A program made the translations under genes and the position numbers. Source: Deinococcus taeanensis (GTDB taxonomy: Bacteria; Deinococcota; Deinococci; Deinococcales; Deinococcaceae). From it: 64,000 nt of DNA. The notes below the pieces were generated by a model that worked only from the letters and a program-made list of their open reading frames with translations, was not told the DNA's origin and searched no databases. Where the stretch lies: positions 1,267,001 to 1,331,000 of the forward strand of contig NZ_CP083455.1 in NCBI RefSeq assembly GCF_020229735.1. Reading direction: 5' to 3'. Positions 8,287-18,756 of this stretch are shown piece after piece; position 1 is the first letter of the stretch, and every line of letters begins with the position of its first letter.

Positions 8287-9582
8287 ATGGCGATCACCCG
8301 CCCCAAGGGCACTGAAGATCACCTTCCGGCATCGAGTCCGAAACTCACGCTTGACGTTTCGGCGCAGGCGCACGGCTGGCTGGTGGAGAAGGCAAGGCGC
8401 GTTCTGGAACGCGCAGGCGCGCAGCGCATCGACACGCCCCTGTTCGAGGAGGCGGACCTCGTGCAGCGCGGCGTGGGAGGCACCACAGACATCGTGCGCA
8501 AAGAGATGTTCACCGTGTACTACTTCGGGAATCACGGCGGGTACATCCTGCGCCCCGAAGGGACGGCGGCGATCGTGCGGGCGTACCTGCAAAACGGCCT
8601 GAAGCAGCTGCCGGCGCCGCTGAAGTTGTGGACGCACGGGCCAATGTTCCGCGCGGAGCGGCAGCAGCGCGGGCGGTTACGGCAGTTCCATCAGGTGGAC
8701 TACGAGGTGCTGGGGTCCACCGACGCGCTGGTGGACGCCGAGGCGATCGCGCTGATGGTGGGCGTGGTGCGTGAACTGGGCCTGACGGGCGTGCGCGTGA
8801 AACTGGGCAGCATCGGCGACCCGGAGGACCGCGAGCGCTACAACACCTACCTGCGCGAGCTGTTCACGCCGCACCTGGAGCGCCTGTCGGACGACTCGAA
8901 GGACCGCCTGACCCGCAACCCCATGCGGATCCTGGACAGCAAGAGCGCCGCGGACCAGGAACTGCTGGCGGAGCTTGGCGTGAAACCCATGCTGGACTTC
9001 CTGGGTGAGGAGGCGGGCGCGCACTTCCGCGCCGTGCAGGCCTACCTGACCGAGTGGGGCGTGGCGTTCGACATCGACCCGAGCATCGTGCGCGGCCTGG
9101 ACTACTACCGCCGCACGGCGTGGGAACTGCACCACGAGGGCGTGGGCGCGAAGTCCGCGCTGGGTGGCGGGGGCCGCTATGACGGACTGGCGCAGGAACT
9201 CGGCGGCAAGGAGGCGCTTCCCGGAATCGGCTGGGCGTTCGGTGTCGAGCGGCTCCTGCTGGCGCTGGAGGCCGAAGGCATGGCCCTCCCCGAGATCACC
9301 GGGCCACTTCTCTACGTGGCCGCGCTGGACGAGGTGAACGTCCCGCACGCCGCACGCACCGCCATGAGCGCCCGCGCGCACGCCCGCGCGGAGTTCGCGT
9401 ACCGCGCGATGAAACCCGCCGCCGCCTTCCGCGACGCCGAACGGCGCGGCGCGCACTGGGTCGCCCTCCTCGGGACCGACGAGGTCACGCAGGGCACCCT
9501 CAGCCTCAAGAACATCAGGACTGGTGAGCAGCGCAGCCTCGCCGCCACCGAACTTCCCACCTTCCTCCAGGAGCAAGCATGA
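8287..9582 (+). CDS. hisS: Histidyl-tRNA synthetase
   Basis: 431-residue class II aminoacyl-tRNA synthetase that charges tRNA-His. Motif 1 region follows [10 protein letters not shown]; motif 2 is [23 protein letters not shown]; the His-specific [10 protein letters not shown] and the motif 3 region [16 protein letters not shown] are present, with an anticodon-binding domain at the C-terminus. The start at 8287 gives the expected N-terminus. The stop overlaps the aspS start by 4 bases (ATGA), so the two synthetases form an operon, as is common for hisS-aspS. Confidence 0.96.
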   Translation: MAITRPKGTEDHLPASSPKLTLDVSAQAHGWLVEKARRVLERAGAQRIDTPLFEEADLVQRGVGGTTDIVRKEMFTVYYFGNHGGYILRPEGTAAIVRAYLQNGLKQLPAPLKLWTHGPMFRAERQQRGRLRQFHQVDYEVLGSTDALVDAEAIALMVGVVRELGLTGVRVKLGSIGDPEDRERYNTYLRELFTPHLERLSDDSKDRLTRNPMRILDSKSAADQELLAELGVKPMLDFLGEEAGAHFRAVQAYLTEWGVAFDIDPSIVRGLDYYRRTAWELHHEGVGAKSALGGGGRYDGLAQELGGKEALPGIGWAFGVERLLLALEAEGMALPEITGPLLYVAALDEVNVPHAARTAMSARAHARAEFAYRAMKPAAAFRDAERRGAHWVALLGTDEVTQGTLSLKNIRTGEQRSLAATELPTFLQEQA

Positions 9583-11309
9583 AACGCACCGCCCTGATCG
9601 GCCATCTCAACGACACGCACGCCGGCCAGACCGTCACCCTGCACGGCTGGGTGAACCGCCGCCGCGACCTGGGCGGCCTGATCTTCCTGGAACTGCGCGA
9701 CCGCAGCGGCATGGTGCAGGTGCAGGTCGAGCCGGACTCGGCCGCGTTCGCGGACGCGGACCGCCTGCGCGCCGAGTACGTCACCGAAATCGAAGGCACG
9801 TACCAGACCCGCCCGGAAAGCCAGCGCAAAGGCGGCCTCGCCGACTACGAAGTGATTGCCACGCGCGTGCGCGTCCTGAACACCGCCAAAACCCCCCCCT
9901 TCGAGCTGGAAAAAGGTGACAGCGTCGCCGAGGACATCCGCCTGAAGTACCGCTACCTGGACCTGCGCCGCCCCGACATGCAGCGCAACCTGATGCTCCG
10001 TAGCAAAGCCGTGGCGGCCGTCACGGCCTTCCTCGACGAGCACGGCTTCGTGCAGGTCGAAACGCCCATGCTCACCAAGTCCACCCCCGAAGGTGCCCGC
10101 GACTTCCTCGTGCCCAGCCGCCAGAACCCCGGAGAGTTCTACGCCCTGCCGCAGAGCCCGCAGCTGTTCAAGCAGATGCTGATGATCGCCGGGTACGACC
10201 GCTACTACCAGCTGGCCCGCTGCTTCCGCGACGAGGACCTCCGCGCCGACCGCCAGCCCGACTTCACGCAGCTGGACATGGAACTCAGCTTCGTTGACCA
10301 GGACGACGTCCTCGAGATTCAGGAGCAGCTCCTGGCACACGTGTTCCGCCAGACGCTCGGCATTGAACTGCCCGTGCCGTTCCCCCGCATCCCCTACATG
10401 GACGCCATGAACCGCTACGGGTCCGACAAACCCGACCTGCGCTTCGACCTGGCCTTCACCGACGTCACCGACCTCTTCCAGGGCGGCGAGTTCAAAGCGT
10501 TCGCGGAGGCGCAGACCGTGAAAGTCATCGCGGCCCCCGAACTGACCCGCAAACAGATTGACGAACTCGAACGCATCGCCAAACAGAACGGCGCGCGCGG
10601 CCTCGCGTGGCTCAAACGCGACGGGGACACCTTCACCGGCGGCATCAGCAAATTTGTCGCCGCCCAGACCCCCGCCCTGCTCACCCGCACCGGCGTCGCG
10701 CACGGCGGCACCCTGCTCTTCGCCGCCGGAGACTGGAAGAAAGCCGTGTCCGCCCTCGGCGCCGTCCGCCTGGCACTGCGCGACCTGTTCAACCTCGCGG
10801 CCACCGGCCCGCAGTTCCACGTGTCCTGGGTCACCGAATTCCCCCAACTCGAATTCGACGAGGACAGCGGCACCTGGACGTACATGCACCACCCGTTCAC
10901 CGCTCCGCACCCGGACGACCTGCCGCTGTTCGGCACGGCCCGTCAGGGCGAGATTCGCGCCCAGGCGTACGACCTGGTGCTCAACGGGTATGAGGTGGGG
11001 GGCGGCAGCATCCGCATTCACGACCCGGAAGTGCAAGGCCGCATGTTCCAGGCCATCGGCTTCACCCCCGAACAGGCCAACGAGAAATTCGGGTTCTTCA
11101 TGGACGCCCTCGAGTACGGTACGCCCCCGCACGGAGGCATCGCCTGGGGGTTTGACCGTCTGATCATGGTCATGAGCGGCGCCACCAGCATCCGCGAAGT
11201 GATTGCTTTCCCCAAGAACAACCGCGGGGTGGACCTGATGGCCCTCGCGCCCTCCCCTGTGGACACCACGCAGCTGGCTGACGTGGGGCTGGCGTTGGCA
11301 ACAGAATAG
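9579..11309 (+). CDS. aspS: Aspartyl-tRNA synthetase (bacterial type)
   Basis: 576 residues, class II. The N-terminal OB-fold anticodon domain ([23 protein letters not shown]) is followed by the catalytic domain with [21 protein letters not shown], the motif 2 arginine in [21 protein letters not shown], the bacterial GAD insertion (about 290-410) and motif 3 [13 protein letters not shown]. The GAD domain marks it as the bacterial-type enzyme; deinococci are known to carry a second archaeal-type AspRS, which is not in this window. A strong intrinsic terminator follows. Confidence 0.96.
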   Translation: MKRTALIGHLNDTHAGQTVTLHGWVNRRRDLGGLIFLELRDRSGMVQVQVEPDSAAFADADRLRAEYVTEIEGTYQTRPESQRKGGLADYEVIATRVRVLNTAKTPPFELEKGDSVAEDIRLKYRYLDLRRPDMQRNLMLRSKAVAAVTAFLDEHGFVQVETPMLTKSTPEGARDFLVPSRQNPGEFYALPQSPQLFKQMLMIAGYDRYYQLARCFRDEDLRADRQPDFTQLDMELSFVDQDDVLEIQEQLLAHVFRQTLGIELPVPFPRIPYMDAMNRYGSDKPDLRFDLAFTDVTDLFQGGEFKAFAEAQTVKVIAAPELTRKQIDELERIAKQNGARGLAWLKRDGDTFTGGISKFVAAQTPALLTRTGVAHGGTLLFAAGDWKKAVSALGAVRLALRDLFNLAATGPQFHVSWVTEFPQLEFDEDSGTWTYMHHPFTAPHPDDLPLFGTARQGEIRAQAYDLVLNGYEVGGGSIRIHDPEVQGRMFQAIGFTPEQANEKFGFFMDALEYGTPPHGGIAWGFDRLIMVMSGATSIREVIAFPKNNRGVDLMALAPSPVDTTQLADVGLALATE

Positions 11310-11314
11310 GAAGG

Positions 11315-11339
11315 AAGGAGGTGAAGCCCTCCTTTTTTT
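11315..11339 (+). terminator. Intrinsic terminator of hisS-aspS
   Basis: 7-bp stem AAGGAGG / CCTCCTT with a 6-base loop, running directly into seven T residues. Confidence 0.85.
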
Positions 11340-11352
11340 CCAGATAAAGCAA

Positions 11353-11385
11353 GTGAAAGTATTCACGATTTATCCGGATCGTGAA
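11353..11385. repeat. Tripartite GTGAA/TTCAC/GTGAA element, copy A
   Basis: GTGAA, 4 bases, TTCAC, 14 bases, GTGAA. The same three half-sites with identical spacing recur at 18619-18651 and 45338-45370. This copy lies between the convergent aspS and histidine phosphatase genes, outside both coding regions. Confidence 0.6.
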
Positions 11386-11402
11386 AATTCTATTTCTTTA
11401 AA

Positions 11403-12005
11403 TCATTTTGACCAGTCAGGAAGAGGCTGGGTTTCAGCTAACGTCCATTGATTCTCCTGTTTCTCCAGGCGGACAAAACCTGTATTTCCCAGAAGGAACA
11501 GCCCCTGGCGCCACGCCTTCCGCTGATCCAGCGCCAGAAGAGCAGTCAGGCCAATCCGGATAATTCCCCCGTGAGAAACAACAGCGCTGTTCTGGACCGG
11601 CAACGCGTTCAGATCACGGAGGAACCGGTGAGCGATCCCTTCAAAAGTCTCGCCTCCCCGGAAGCCCAGGTCGCCGTTCGCCAGCGTCAGTTGTTCCGGA
11701 TGTTCCCGGAGCGCCGAGTAGGGCTGGCCGGCCCAGGCACCGCAGTCCAATTCATGGAGGCCATCGAGGATCTGCACGGCACACCCCAGCCGCTGGGCGA
11801 GAGGTTCGGCCGTCTGCTGCGCCCGCCGGTAACGGCTGGCGTACACCGCCAGCGGGCGAGGCTCTCCCCTGCTCAGGTGCTCAGCCAGCGCACGTGCCTG
11901 AGCGTGCCCGGTCTCCGTAATCTCATCCTGGGCGCTGGCGGCGCCGCGCAGGATGCCCGCGGTGTTGCCCTTCGTTTCTGCATGCCGGATCACCCAGAGT
12001 TGCAT
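11403..12005 (-). CDS. Histidine phosphatase family protein (phosphoglycerate mutase-like)
   Basis: 200 residues. The phosphohistidine motif is VIRHAETKGN near the N-terminus; RYRRAQQTAEPL supplies the second arginine, LHELDCGAWAG the acid/base Glu, and VVSHGGIIRIGL the second histidine. This is the cobC/GpmB-like branch, which contains broad phosphatases, alpha-ribazole phosphatase and dPGM-like enzymes; no cobalamin genes are nearby, so substrate is unknown. The start at 12005 places the RHG motif at residue 7, as usual. Confidence 0.85.
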   Translation of the reverse strand: MQLWVIRHAETKGNTAGILRGAASAQDEITETGHAQARALAEHLSRGEPRPLAVYASRYRRAQQTAEPLAQRLGCAVQILDGLHELDCGAWAGQPYSALREHPEQLTLANGDLGFRGGETFEGIAHRFLRDLNALPVQNSAVVSHGGIIRIGLTALLALDQRKAWRQGLFLLGNTGFVRLEKQENQWTLAETQPLPDWSK

Positions 12006-12041
12006 GCAGAAGAGTCTAGGTGAGCAGCACCGTATCAGGCT

Positions 12042-12066
12042 AAAAAAAACGGCCACCCAGAACCGT
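12042..12066 (-). terminator. Possible terminator after the quinone reductase gene
   Basis: On the minus strand a short ACGG/CCGT stem is followed by eight T residues. It lies between the quinone reductase stop and the histidine phosphatase start. The stem is short, so confidence is modest. Confidence 0.4.
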
Positions 12067-12101
12067 CCTGTCCTGAGAGGCCGCTCTGGCCTGACTGGGG
12101 A

Positions 12102-12959
12102 TCAGGAGTTCAGCGCGTCACGGACTGCCTGGCTCAGGGCGGTGGTGGGGCGCCCGATCAGGCGGCTGAGATCACGGCCATCGGTGCTGAGGTCTCCGCG
12201 GGTGATTCCCGTGTCACTGTCAGCCAGCACCGCGGCAAACCCTTCGGGCACGCCAAAGCCCACGAGAGTGCGGGCGTATTCGTCGGCGCTCAGATTGTGG
12301 TACTGCACTGGGCGGCCGCTCACCTGGGTGAAGGCCTCGGCGATCGCGTCGAGGGTCACAGCTTCATCGCCAGCGAGTTCGTACGTCTTCCTTTCGTGCC
12401 CGACTGTCGTGAGGACGACGGCGGCCGCTTCGGCGTAATCCTGGCGCGTGGCGGGTTGAAAGGCGTGGGTGCCGGCTGCACCCAGAAGCGCGCCCTGGTC
12501 CAGGGTCTGGGTCAGGCTGCCGGTGTAGTTCTCCGTGTACCAGCCGTTACGCAGCAACGCGAAGGGGACGCCGGAGGTCCGGAGGATGTCCTCGGTGGCT
12601 TTGTGGTCAGCGGCGAGGATCATGGCGGACCGGTTGGCGTTCAGGATGCTGGTGTACGCGATGAGCTGAACGCCGGCGTCACGGGCCGCGTGAATCACGT
12701 TGCGGTGCTGGCCGGGCCGGTCGTTGTAGTCGTTGCTGGAGATGAGGAGCAGGCGGTCCACGCCCTGGAGTGCGGCGCGCAGGGTGTCCGGCTGCGTGTA
12801 GTCGGCGGTACGGACCTGGACGCCCTTCGCGGCGAGTGCGGCGGCCTTCTCCGGGTTGCGGACGAGGGCGGCGATGCTGTGGGCAGGCACGCCGCGGTGC
12901 AGGAGGGTCTGGATAACGAGGTGGCCGAGGTGGCCGGTGGCTCCGGTGATGGCGATCAT
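12102..12959 (-). CDS. NmrA/QOR2-like NAD(P)H:quinone oxidoreductase
   Basis: 285-residue atypical short-chain dehydrogenase. The Rossmann nucleotide motif is ITGATGHLGHLVIQTLL at the N-terminus; RNPEKAAALAAKGVQVRTADY is the usual cofactor-selecting segment. Overall it matches the E. coli YtfG (QOR2) and NmrA-like group, which reduce quinones with NADPH or act as redox sensors. The start at 12959 follows GGAG with 6-base spacing. It lies just downstream of and co-directional with an Rrf2-type regulator, the same pairing as ywnA-ywnB in Bacillus, suggesting regulation in response to redox or electrophile stress. Confidence 0.82.
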   Translation of the reverse strand: MIAITGATGHLGHLVIQTLLHRGVPAHSIAALVRNPEKAAALAAKGVQVRTADYTQPDTLRAALQGVDRLLLISSNDYNDRPGQHRNVIHAARDAGVQLIAYTSILNANRSAMILAADHKATEDILRTSGVPFALLRNGWYTENYTGSLTQTLDQGALLGAAGTHAFQPATRQDYAEAAAVVLTTVGHERKTYELAGDEAVTLDAIAEAFTQVSGRPVQYHNLSADEYARTLVGFGVPEGFAAVLADSDTGITRGDLSTDGRDLSRLIGRPTTALSQAVRDALNS

Positions 12960-13027
12960 GCTGGGCTCCTTGGGGTGAGAGGCGAACAGGTGGTAACCGT
13001 TTTGATTACATGTTGGGGATGGGAAGC

Positions 13028-13441
13028 TCAACCGGCGCGGGCGGCCAGGTCCCCCATGACATCCGCCAGCGTGGTCTGCGCAAGCTCCGCTTCCAGAGCA
13101 GCCTGCGCCTGGACAAACCGGACGTCGAGGGTGGCCTGGATGTGGGCGCCCACCGGGCAGTTCGGGTGCGGATGCTCATGTATCCGGAACACCGATGCAG
13201 CGCCGTTTACAGCGCGGTACACGTCCAGCAGGGTGATGTCGGCGGGCAGGCGGGTCAGGTGGGCCCCGCTGACGCCCTGCTGCGTCTGCAGGAGTCCGGC
13301 CCGGCGCAGCTGTCCACAGATGTTGCGGATCACGACCGGATTGGTCCCGACGCTGGCTGCCAGGTCCGCGGAGCTGCTGTGCTGAGGGAACTGACTGACC
13401 AGGGACAGAACGTGCACCGCCACCGCGAATTGACTGTTCAC
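13028..13441 (-). CDS. Rrf2-family transcriptional regulator (YwnA-like)
   Basis: 137 residues starting with GTG at 13441 behind a strong GGAGGAGGTG. The winged helix-turn-helix is [14 protein letters not shown]...[32 protein letters not shown], typical of Rrf2 proteins. It lacks the three-cysteine Fe-S cluster motif of IscR/NsrR; only single cysteines are present (ICGQL and HPNCPVG), so it may sense thiol-reactive compounds. It precedes the quinone reductase gene, and a palindrome at 13459-13481 overlaps its promoter, which suggests autoregulation. Confidence 0.85.
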   Translation of the reverse strand: MNSQFAVAVHVLSLVSQFPQHSSSADLAASVGTNPVVIRNICGQLRRAGLLQTQQGVSGAHLTRLPADITLLDVYRAVNGAASVFRIHEHPHPNCPVGAHIQATLDVRFVQAQAALEAELAQTTLADVMGDLAARAG

Positions 13442-13458
13442 CGCATCACCTCCTCCAA

Positions 13459-13481
13459 CCTGTAATTATTTTACTTACAGG
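13459..13481. promoter_or_regulatory. Rrf2 operator palindrome (candidate)
   Basis: Inverted repeat CCTGTAA (13459-13465) and TTACAGG (13475-13481) with a 9-base AT-rich centre, just before the Shine-Dalgarno sequence of the Rrf2 gene. A minus-strand -10-like TAAAAT lies inside it. Confidence 0.6.
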
Positions 13482-13518
13482 ATGGGGGAAGTCAAGAGCG
13501 GACCACACGGCCCGCGCC

Positions 13519-14088
13519 TCAGCGCCCCACGCGGACCGTCACCACAGTACTGTCCGCAAACGGCTGCACCTTCACCACGCGCCCCACATCCAGCAGGAAG
13601 GCATTCCAGCCCCGCCTGAGCGGCGCCTGGAACCCCTTGCTCGCCGTGACCGTCACGTCCGTGTTGACCCACACCACGAACAGACTCGCGCCGCGCACCT
13701 GCGCCGTCACCTCACGCAGCGCCTCGTTCTCATCGCGGCGCCCATTGTTGTTCACGTCGCGGTACGTGAAGAACTTCAGTTCTGCCACCTGCGCCTGCGC
13801 ACTCACCTGCACCGGATCAATCACGCCGGGCCACGTCACGTTCTGGGGGGTCAGCACCGCCTGAGCGCGGGCACTCGGGGCCGCCGAGGGCAATTCCAGC
13901 GTGAACCGTCCCTGCGTCACCGGCACACTCGCCACTTCCTGAATCACCTGACCGAACGGACTGACCACCACGCCCGCCACGCGCAGATCCGGCGGCACGC
14001 TGCCCTCCACGGACCCCGCCACGGTCAGCGCACCCGCCTGCCCGGCAGACAGGAGAAACGCAGTGAGAAGAAACGCTCGGAGGTTCAT
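13519..14088 (-). CDS. Secreted protein of unknown function with a Ca-binding-like loop
   Basis: 189 residues. A classical signal peptide ([19 protein letters not shown]) precedes a beta-rich region. The stretch [16 protein letters not shown] has the spacing of an EF-hand/dockerin-type calcium loop (D-x-N-x-N-G-x-x-D-x-x-E). No enzyme motif is seen. Leaderless signal: TAGACT lies 6 bases before the start (14095-14100, minus strand). No family was recognised; envelope or extracellular location is inferred from the signal peptide. Confidence 0.7.
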   Translation of the reverse strand: MNLRAFLLTAFLLSAGQAGALTVAGSVEGSVPPDLRVAGVVVSPFGQVIQEVASVPVTQGRFTLELPSAAPSARAQAVLTPQNVTWPGVIDPVQVSAQAQVAELKFFTYRDVNNNGRRDENEALREVTAQVRGASLFVVWVNTDVTVTASKGFQAPLRRGWNAFLLDVGRVVKVQPFADSTVVTVRVGR

Positions 14089-14170
14089 ACCTCCAGTCTA
14101 CTCGCGCAGCTGACCGCCACGCCCACCAAAACCCCGAACCGCGTTCACGCCACTCACATACTGGGGGAAC

Positions 14171-14211
14171 GCAGGGGGGCGGTCCAGACTAATCTGAGCC
14201 GCCCCCCCTGC
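14171..14211 (-). terminator. Terminator of sucCD
   Basis: Stem GCAGGGGGGCGG (14171-14182) pairs with the C-rich segment at 14199-14211; it lies directly behind the sucD stop codon. Confidence 0.6.
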
Positions 14212-14219
14212 CTGCGCGC

Positions 14220-15125
14220 TTACTTGTTCAGCGCCTGCTTCACGAGATCAATGATTTCGGGCATCGTGTCAGCCACGGGAACATTCGCCGCCTTGAAGGC
14301 CGCGAGCTTGCTTTCCGGCGTTCCCACGTCACCCATGATGATCGCGCCCGCGTGCCCCATGCGTTTGCCCTTGGGGGCGCTGCGGCCACTGATGAACGCC
14401 ACGACGGGCTTCTTCATGTTCTGCGCGATGTACTCCGCGGCCGCTTCCTCGTCCGCGCCGCCGATCTCGCCGATCACGACCACCGCGTCGGTGTCCGGGT
14501 CCGCCTCGAACAGGGGCAGCACGTCCGCGAACGTCGTGCCGATCACCGGGTCACCGCCGATGCCGACGGTGGTGCTCGTACCCATGCCCGCATCATTCAG
14601 AAGCTTCGCCGCTTCGTAGGTGAGCGTGCCGGAACGGCTGATCAGGCCAATGCGGCCGGGGTTGGCGTAGATCTTGTTCGGCATGATGCCGATCTTCGCT
14701 TCCCCGTTCGTGACCAGGCCCGGGCAGTTCCCGCCGATCAGGCGAACGCCCTCGCCGCCCTGCGCGCGGCTCTGCGCGTCGAGCGTCTTGACTTCCTGCA
14801 CGGCGCGCATCATGTCCACCGTGGGCACGCCCTCGGTGATCAGGACGATCAGGGGCATGCCGGCGTGGGCGGCTTCCAGCACCGCGTCCGCCGCGCCCGC
14901 CGGGGGCACGAAGATGATCGACACGTTCGCGCCGGTCGCAGCTTTTGCCTCGGCGACGCTGCTGTACACCGGCCAGCCTTCGAAGTCCGTGCCGCCCTTG
15001 CCGGGGGTCACGCCCGCGACGACCTGCGTACCGAATTCCTTCATGGCGCGGCTGTGCGACGCACCTTCACGGCCGGTCATGCCCTGCACGATGACCCGGC
15101 TGTCCTTGCCAACGAGAATACCCAT
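14220..15125 (-). CDS. sucD: Succinyl-CoA ligase, alpha subunit
   Basis: 301 residues. Binds CoA through the N-terminal Rossmann domain ([15 protein letters not shown]) and carries the transiently phosphorylated histidine H258 in [16 protein letters not shown] and [10 protein letters not shown] are conserved family segments. With the beta subunit it converts succinyl-CoA to succinate in the TCA cycle with NTP formation. The start overlaps the sucC stop by one base (TAATG), so the two are translationally coupled. Confidence 0.96.
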   Translation of the reverse strand: MGILVGKDSRVIVQGMTGREGASHSRAMKEFGTQVVAGVTPGKGGTDFEGWPVYSSVAEAKAATGANVSIIFVPPAGAADAVLEAAHAGMPLIVLITEGVPTVDMMRAVQEVKTLDAQSRAQGGEGVRLIGGNCPGLVTNGEAKIGIMPNKIYANPGRIGLISRSGTLTYEAAKLLNDAGMGTSTTVGIGGDPVIGTTFADVLPLFEADPDTDAVVVIGEIGGADEEAAAEYIAQNMKKPVVAFISGRSAPKGKRMGHAGAIIMGDVGTPESKLAAFKAANVPVADTMPEIIDLVKQALNK

Positions 15126-16270
15126 TACTTGTTCGCCTCCTTGGCGGCCTCGTCGGCAGCCTCAAACATGGTGGGGTACATCTGGATCAGGGGGCTGTTC
15201 ATCTCCGCGAGCAGCGCCTTGGCCTCATCCTCGGCTGTCCCGGCAATGCGCATGCGCACGGGCTTCGTCAGGATGCCGTCGTTCAGCGCCTGAATGACGC
15301 CCTTGGCCACCTCGTCGGCGCGGGTGATGCCGCCGAAGATGTTGATGAAGATCGCCTTGACGTCGTTGTCCTTGCTGACGAGCTTCACGGCGTTGTACAC
15401 GACTTCGGCCTTGGCGCCGCCGCCGATGTCCAGGAAGTTCGCGGGCTTGGCGCCGGCGCGGTTGACCACGTCCAGCGACGTCATCACGATACCTGCGCCG
15501 TTGCCCAGCACACCGACGTTCCCGTTGAGTTTCACGTACGCGAAGCCGTACTTGCTGGCCTCGATTTCCAGGGGGTGCTCCGCTTCCAGCTCGCGCCAGT
15601 CGGCGAGATCCTGGTGGCGGTACATGGCGTTGTCGTCGATCTCAAACTTGGTGTCCAGGGCCAGCGGCACGCCGTCAGGACCCACGAACAGCGGGTTGAT
15701 CTCGACAAGCACGGCGTCACGCTTCAGCGCGGCCTCACTCATCTTCACCATCATGTCTGCGATCTTGTTCAGGTTGCCCTTGAACCCGGCCTTGATCGCC
15801 ACTTCGCGCGCCTCGTAGGGACGCAGACCAGTCACGGGATCAACGCGGTGCTTGATGATCTTCTCGGGCGTGGCAGCCGCGACTTCCTCGATTTCCATGC
15901 CGCCCTCGGCGGAGGCCATCAGGGTGTAGCTCTGGACGTTCCGGTCGACGATCATGCCGACGTAGTACTCGGTGCCGGCGTCAATATCGACCGCCCTGGT
16001 CACCAGCACCTTGTTCACGGTCAGACCCTTGATGTCCATCCCGAGGATCTTCTCGCCGTTCTCGAAGGCCTTGTCCTCCGTGGGGCTGAACTTCACGCCC
16101 CCCGCCTTCCCGCGGCCGCCCACGTGCACCTGGGCCTTGACCACCACAGCCTGACCGTACTCGCGCGCGATCTGACGCACCTCGTCGGGCGTCCGCGCCA
16201 CTTTGCCGTCCTGCACGTTCACGCCGAACTGGCGCAGAATTTCCTTACCCTGATACTCGTGAAGTTTCAC
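15125..16270 (-). CDS. sucC: Succinyl-CoA ligase, beta subunit
   Basis: 381 residues. [17 protein letters not shown] starts the ATP-grasp domain; [18 protein letters not shown] is the nucleotide-binding segment, EINPLFV supplies magnesium ligands, and [14 protein letters not shown] with [15 protein letters not shown] belong to the C-terminal flavodoxin-like domain. The start is GTG at 16270, preceded by AAGGAGGG. First gene of sucCD; a possible operator pair lies upstream at 16314-16353. Confidence 0.96.
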   Translation of the reverse strand: MKLHEYQGKEILRQFGVNVQDGKVARTPDEVRQIAREYGQAVVVKAQVHVGGRGKAGGVKFSPTEDKAFENGEKILGMDIKGLTVNKVLVTRAVDIDAGTEYYVGMIVDRNVQSYTLMASAEGGMEIEEVAAATPEKIIKHRVDPVTGLRPYEAREVAIKAGFKGNLNKIADMMVKMSEAALKRDAVLVEINPLFVGPDGVPLALDTKFEIDDNAMYRHQDLADWRELEAEHPLEIEASKYGFAYVKLNGNVGVLGNGAGIVMTSLDVVNRAGAKPANFLDIGGGAKAEVVYNAVKLVSKDNDVKAIFINIFGGITRADEVAKGVIQALNDGILTKPVRMRIAGTAEDEAKALLAEMNSPLIQMYPTMFEAADEAAKEANK

Positions 16271-16313
16271 GGCTGTTCCCTCCTTGGGGGTGAGTGACCT
16301 GCGTTAAGGCCGA

Positions 16314-16353
16314 TTCAATTGTCCCGATAGACGAGTATAAACGCACAATTGAA
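16314..16353. promoter_or_regulatory. Inverted repeat TTCAATTGT ... ACAATTGAA between sucC and pepQ
   Basis: Nine-base perfect inverted repeat (16314-16322 and 16345-16353), arms separated by 22 bases, each arm containing the palindrome CAATTG. It lies in the divergent promoter region; a minus-strand TATACT box sits between the arms. A looping or dimer-of-dimers regulator site for sucCD is likely. Confidence 0.5.
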
Positions 16354-16366
16354 AAACCCGGCCCCG

Positions 16367-16387
16367 CTGTCCCCAGACCGGGGACAG
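16367..16387. promoter_or_regulatory. Hairpin in the pepQ leader
   Basis: CTGTCCCC (16367-16374) and GGGGACAG (16380-16387) form a perfect 8-bp stem with a 5-base loop, followed by AAAA, 37 bases before the peptidase start. It may be a leader structure or a terminator of upstream transcription. Confidence 0.4.
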
Positions 16388-16423
16388 AAAAGGCGCAGCG
16401 CACTCCGTGTTACCGTGCCTGTC

Positions 16424-17473
16424 ATGACTCAACTGGAACAGTTGCGCCACGCCATGCGCCGCGCAGAACTGGACGCCGTGTGGATCAGCGACCCCGCCAA
16501 CGTCCGCGCCCTGAGTGGCTTCACCAGCGGCAGGGACGCCAAGGTGCTCGTGACGCCCGACGGCGCCACGCTGTACACCGACGCCCGGTACACCGTGCAG
16601 GCCGCTGAGGAGTCACCCCTTACCGCGCACATCGCGCGGCCCCCCGCCACGTACGAGCACGCCGCGCCCGGCGTGAGCGGCCTCCGGGTCGGGTTTGAAG
16701 CGGATCACCTGACGGTCGCCGCACTGGAGGACCTGCGCGCCAACTGGCCCGGCGCGACCCTGCTGCCGGTGCAGGGCCTCGTGCAGAGCCTGCGGGTGAT
16801 CAAGACCGCCGACGAGATCCAGGCCCTGCGGGACGCGCAGGTGCTCGCGGACGAAGTGTTCATGGCAGTCCGGCCCATGATCGTGGCCGGCGCGCGGGAA
16901 CTCGATATCGCCAACGAGATCGAGCTTCGCCTCCGGCAGCGCGGCGCCGGGAGTGCGTTCGACATCATCGTGGCGAGCGGCCCGCGCGGCGCCATGCCGC
17001 ACGGCGTGGCGTCCGAACGCCTCATCGAGGATGGCGACCTCGTGACCATCGACATGGGGGCCCGGGTGCGCGGCTACCACAGCGACATGACCCGCACCGT
17101 CGCAGTGGGTGACCCCCCCGAGGAGATGCGCCGCGTGTACCGCGCTGTACTGGAAGCCGAGGAGGCCGCCGTGCAGGCCGTGCGGCCCGGCGTACGCACC
17201 GCTGATCTCGACCGCCTGGCGCGTGACATCCTCACCGGGCACGGCCTGGGCGACGCGTTCGCCCACTCCCTGGGGCACGGCGTGGGCCTGGAGGTCCACG
17301 AAGGGCCGAGCCTGCGCGCCACCAGCGAGGACGTCCTGGCGAGCGGCATGGTCATCACCATTGAGCCTGGCGCGTATCTCCCCGGCCGGGGCGGCGTCCG
17401 CATCGAGGATCTTGTGCTCGTGACCGACGACGGGTACGAGGTGCTCAGCACCTCCCCCAAGGACACCCTGTGA
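16424..17473 (+). CDS. Xaa-Pro aminopeptidase / proline dipeptidase (M24B)
   Basis: 349-residue pita-bread metallopeptidase. An N-terminal creatinase-like domain ([20 protein letters not shown]) precedes the catalytic domain, whose five metal ligands are visible: the two Asp in [19 protein letters not shown], His in [14 protein letters not shown], Glu in [11 protein letters not shown] and Glu in [10 protein letters not shown]. It removes or cleaves before proline in small peptides in the cytoplasm. An upstream in-frame ATG at 16349 would add 25 atypical residues. The stop overlaps the next gene by 4 bases. Confidence 0.92.
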   Translation: MTQLEQLRHAMRRAELDAVWISDPANVRALSGFTSGRDAKVLVTPDGATLYTDARYTVQAAEESPLTAHIARPPATYEHAAPGVSGLRVGFEADHLTVAALEDLRANWPGATLLPVQGLVQSLRVIKTADEIQALRDAQVLADEVFMAVRPMIVAGARELDIANEIELRLRQRGAGSAFDIIVASGPRGAMPHGVASERLIEDGDLVTIDMGARVRGYHSDMTRTVAVGDPPEEMRRVYRAVLEAEEAAVQAVRPGVRTADLDRLARDILTGHGLGDAFAHSLGHGVGLEVHEGPSLRATSEDVLASGMVITIEPGAYLPGRGGVRIEDLVLVTDDGYEVLSTSPKDTL

Positions 17474-18000
17474 AGCGCACCCTGCTCACCAGCCTGCTGG
17501 GTGCCCTGCTGCTCAGCACCGCCCAGGCCGGATCGTACCGCGTGCAGGCCGGTGATTCCATGTGGGGTATCGCCCGGAAGTACGGCGTGAGTATCGGTGC
17601 CCTGCTGAGCCTCAACGGCCGCCGCAGCGAAACCCTCCGCGCCGGTGAGGTCCTCCGGGTGCCTGACCAGCGCGGCGCGGCCACGGTCCGTCCTGCGTCC
17701 TTTGCACCGCCCGCCCAGGCGCCCGCCGCAGAGGCCCAGCAGGGGCAGGCCGTGTACTACGGCGGGCGGTTCGACCCGCACACCACCATGACCGCGGCGC
17801 ACCTCACGCTGCCGTTCGGCACCTGGGTCCGCGTCACGCACGCCCGCACCGGGCGCACCGTGGACGTCATGATCAACGACCGGGGCCCGTTCGGGATCCA
17901 GTCCCGCATCATCGACCTGTCCACCGACGCGGCACGCGCCCTGGGCATCCTGGGTGAAGGGATCGCGCCGGTCAGCCTGAGCGTCCTGAGTCGTCCCTGA
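17470..18000 (+). CDS. LysM plus RlpA-like septal ring/cell wall protein
   Basis: 176 residues starting with GTG at 17470 inside the preceding stop. Signal peptide ([19 protein letters not shown]), then one LysM domain ([28 protein letters not shown]...EVLRVP), an Ala/Pro linker, and a double-psi beta-barrel RlpA domain: [30 protein letters not shown] and MINDRGPFG with the conserved Asp, ending in [14 protein letters not shown]. RlpA proteins cleave or bind naked glycan strands of peptidoglycan. Domain order LysM-RlpA fits an envelope-bound wall enzyme. Confidence 0.88.
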   Translation: MKRTLLTSLLGALLLSTAQAGSYRVQAGDSMWGIARKYGVSIGALLSLNGRRSETLRAGEVLRVPDQRGAATVRPASFAPPAQAPAAEAQQGQAVYYGGRFDPHTTMTAAHLTLPFGTWVRVTHARTGRTVDVMINDRGPFGIQSRIIDLSTDAARALGILGEGIAPVSLSVLSRP

Positions 18001-18100
18001 AGCCCGCGGCGCCCGGGAGGGGTGTAGAATCATTCGGGTTTCAACCACACACAGAACAGAAGGTACTGATGTGCTTCACCCACCGAGGAGGATGGTTTCA

Positions 18101-18562
<462 letters not shown>

Positions 18563-18576
18563 AGCCTGATCTGGTG

Positions 18577-18608
18577 CAAAGGGCGGGGTGATCTCCGCCC
18601 TTACTTTG
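18577..18608 (+). terminator. Terminator of the YbjN gene
   Basis: GCAAAGGGCGG pairs with CCGCCC and, past a short bulge, TTTGC. The hairpin lies 15 bases behind the stop codon. Confidence 0.55.
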
Positions 18609-18618
18609 CGACATATAA

Positions 18619-18651
18619 GTGAATCATTTCACGATTTTGCTGGCACGTGAA
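18619..18651. repeat. Tripartite GTGAA/TTCAC/GTGAA element, copy B
   Basis: GTGAA, 4 bases, TTCAC, 14 bases, GTGAA, the same spacing as the copies at 11353 and 45338. It shares with copy A also the flanking AA, the CGATTT after the second half-site and AAATT after the third. It lies between two convergent genes, between their terminators. Confidence 0.6.
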
Positions 18652-18712
18652 AATTTTGTCCGATTGCGCTTTGCAGTTATAGCGGGATGGGAACCATTAC
18701 AGAGCACTCAGA

Positions 18713-18739
18713 GCGGCACAGCCCTCAAGCCTGTGCCGC
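18713..18739 (-). terminator. Terminator of pepF
   Basis: GCGGCACAG and CTGTGCCGC form a perfect 9-bp stem with a 9-base loop, just behind the pepF stop codon. Confidence 0.6.
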
Positions 18740-18756
18740 CCCCAACCCGCTGTGCG

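Noticed and set aside
16262..16272. GTGAAGTTTCAC as a further copy of the tripartite repeat
   Set aside because: It is the coding start of sucC, has a 2-base centre instead of 4 and lacks the third half-site.
18071..18100. Upstream starts (18071, 18092) of the YbjN gene
   Set aside because: They precede or touch the GAGGAGG ribosome site, which is correctly spaced for 18101.
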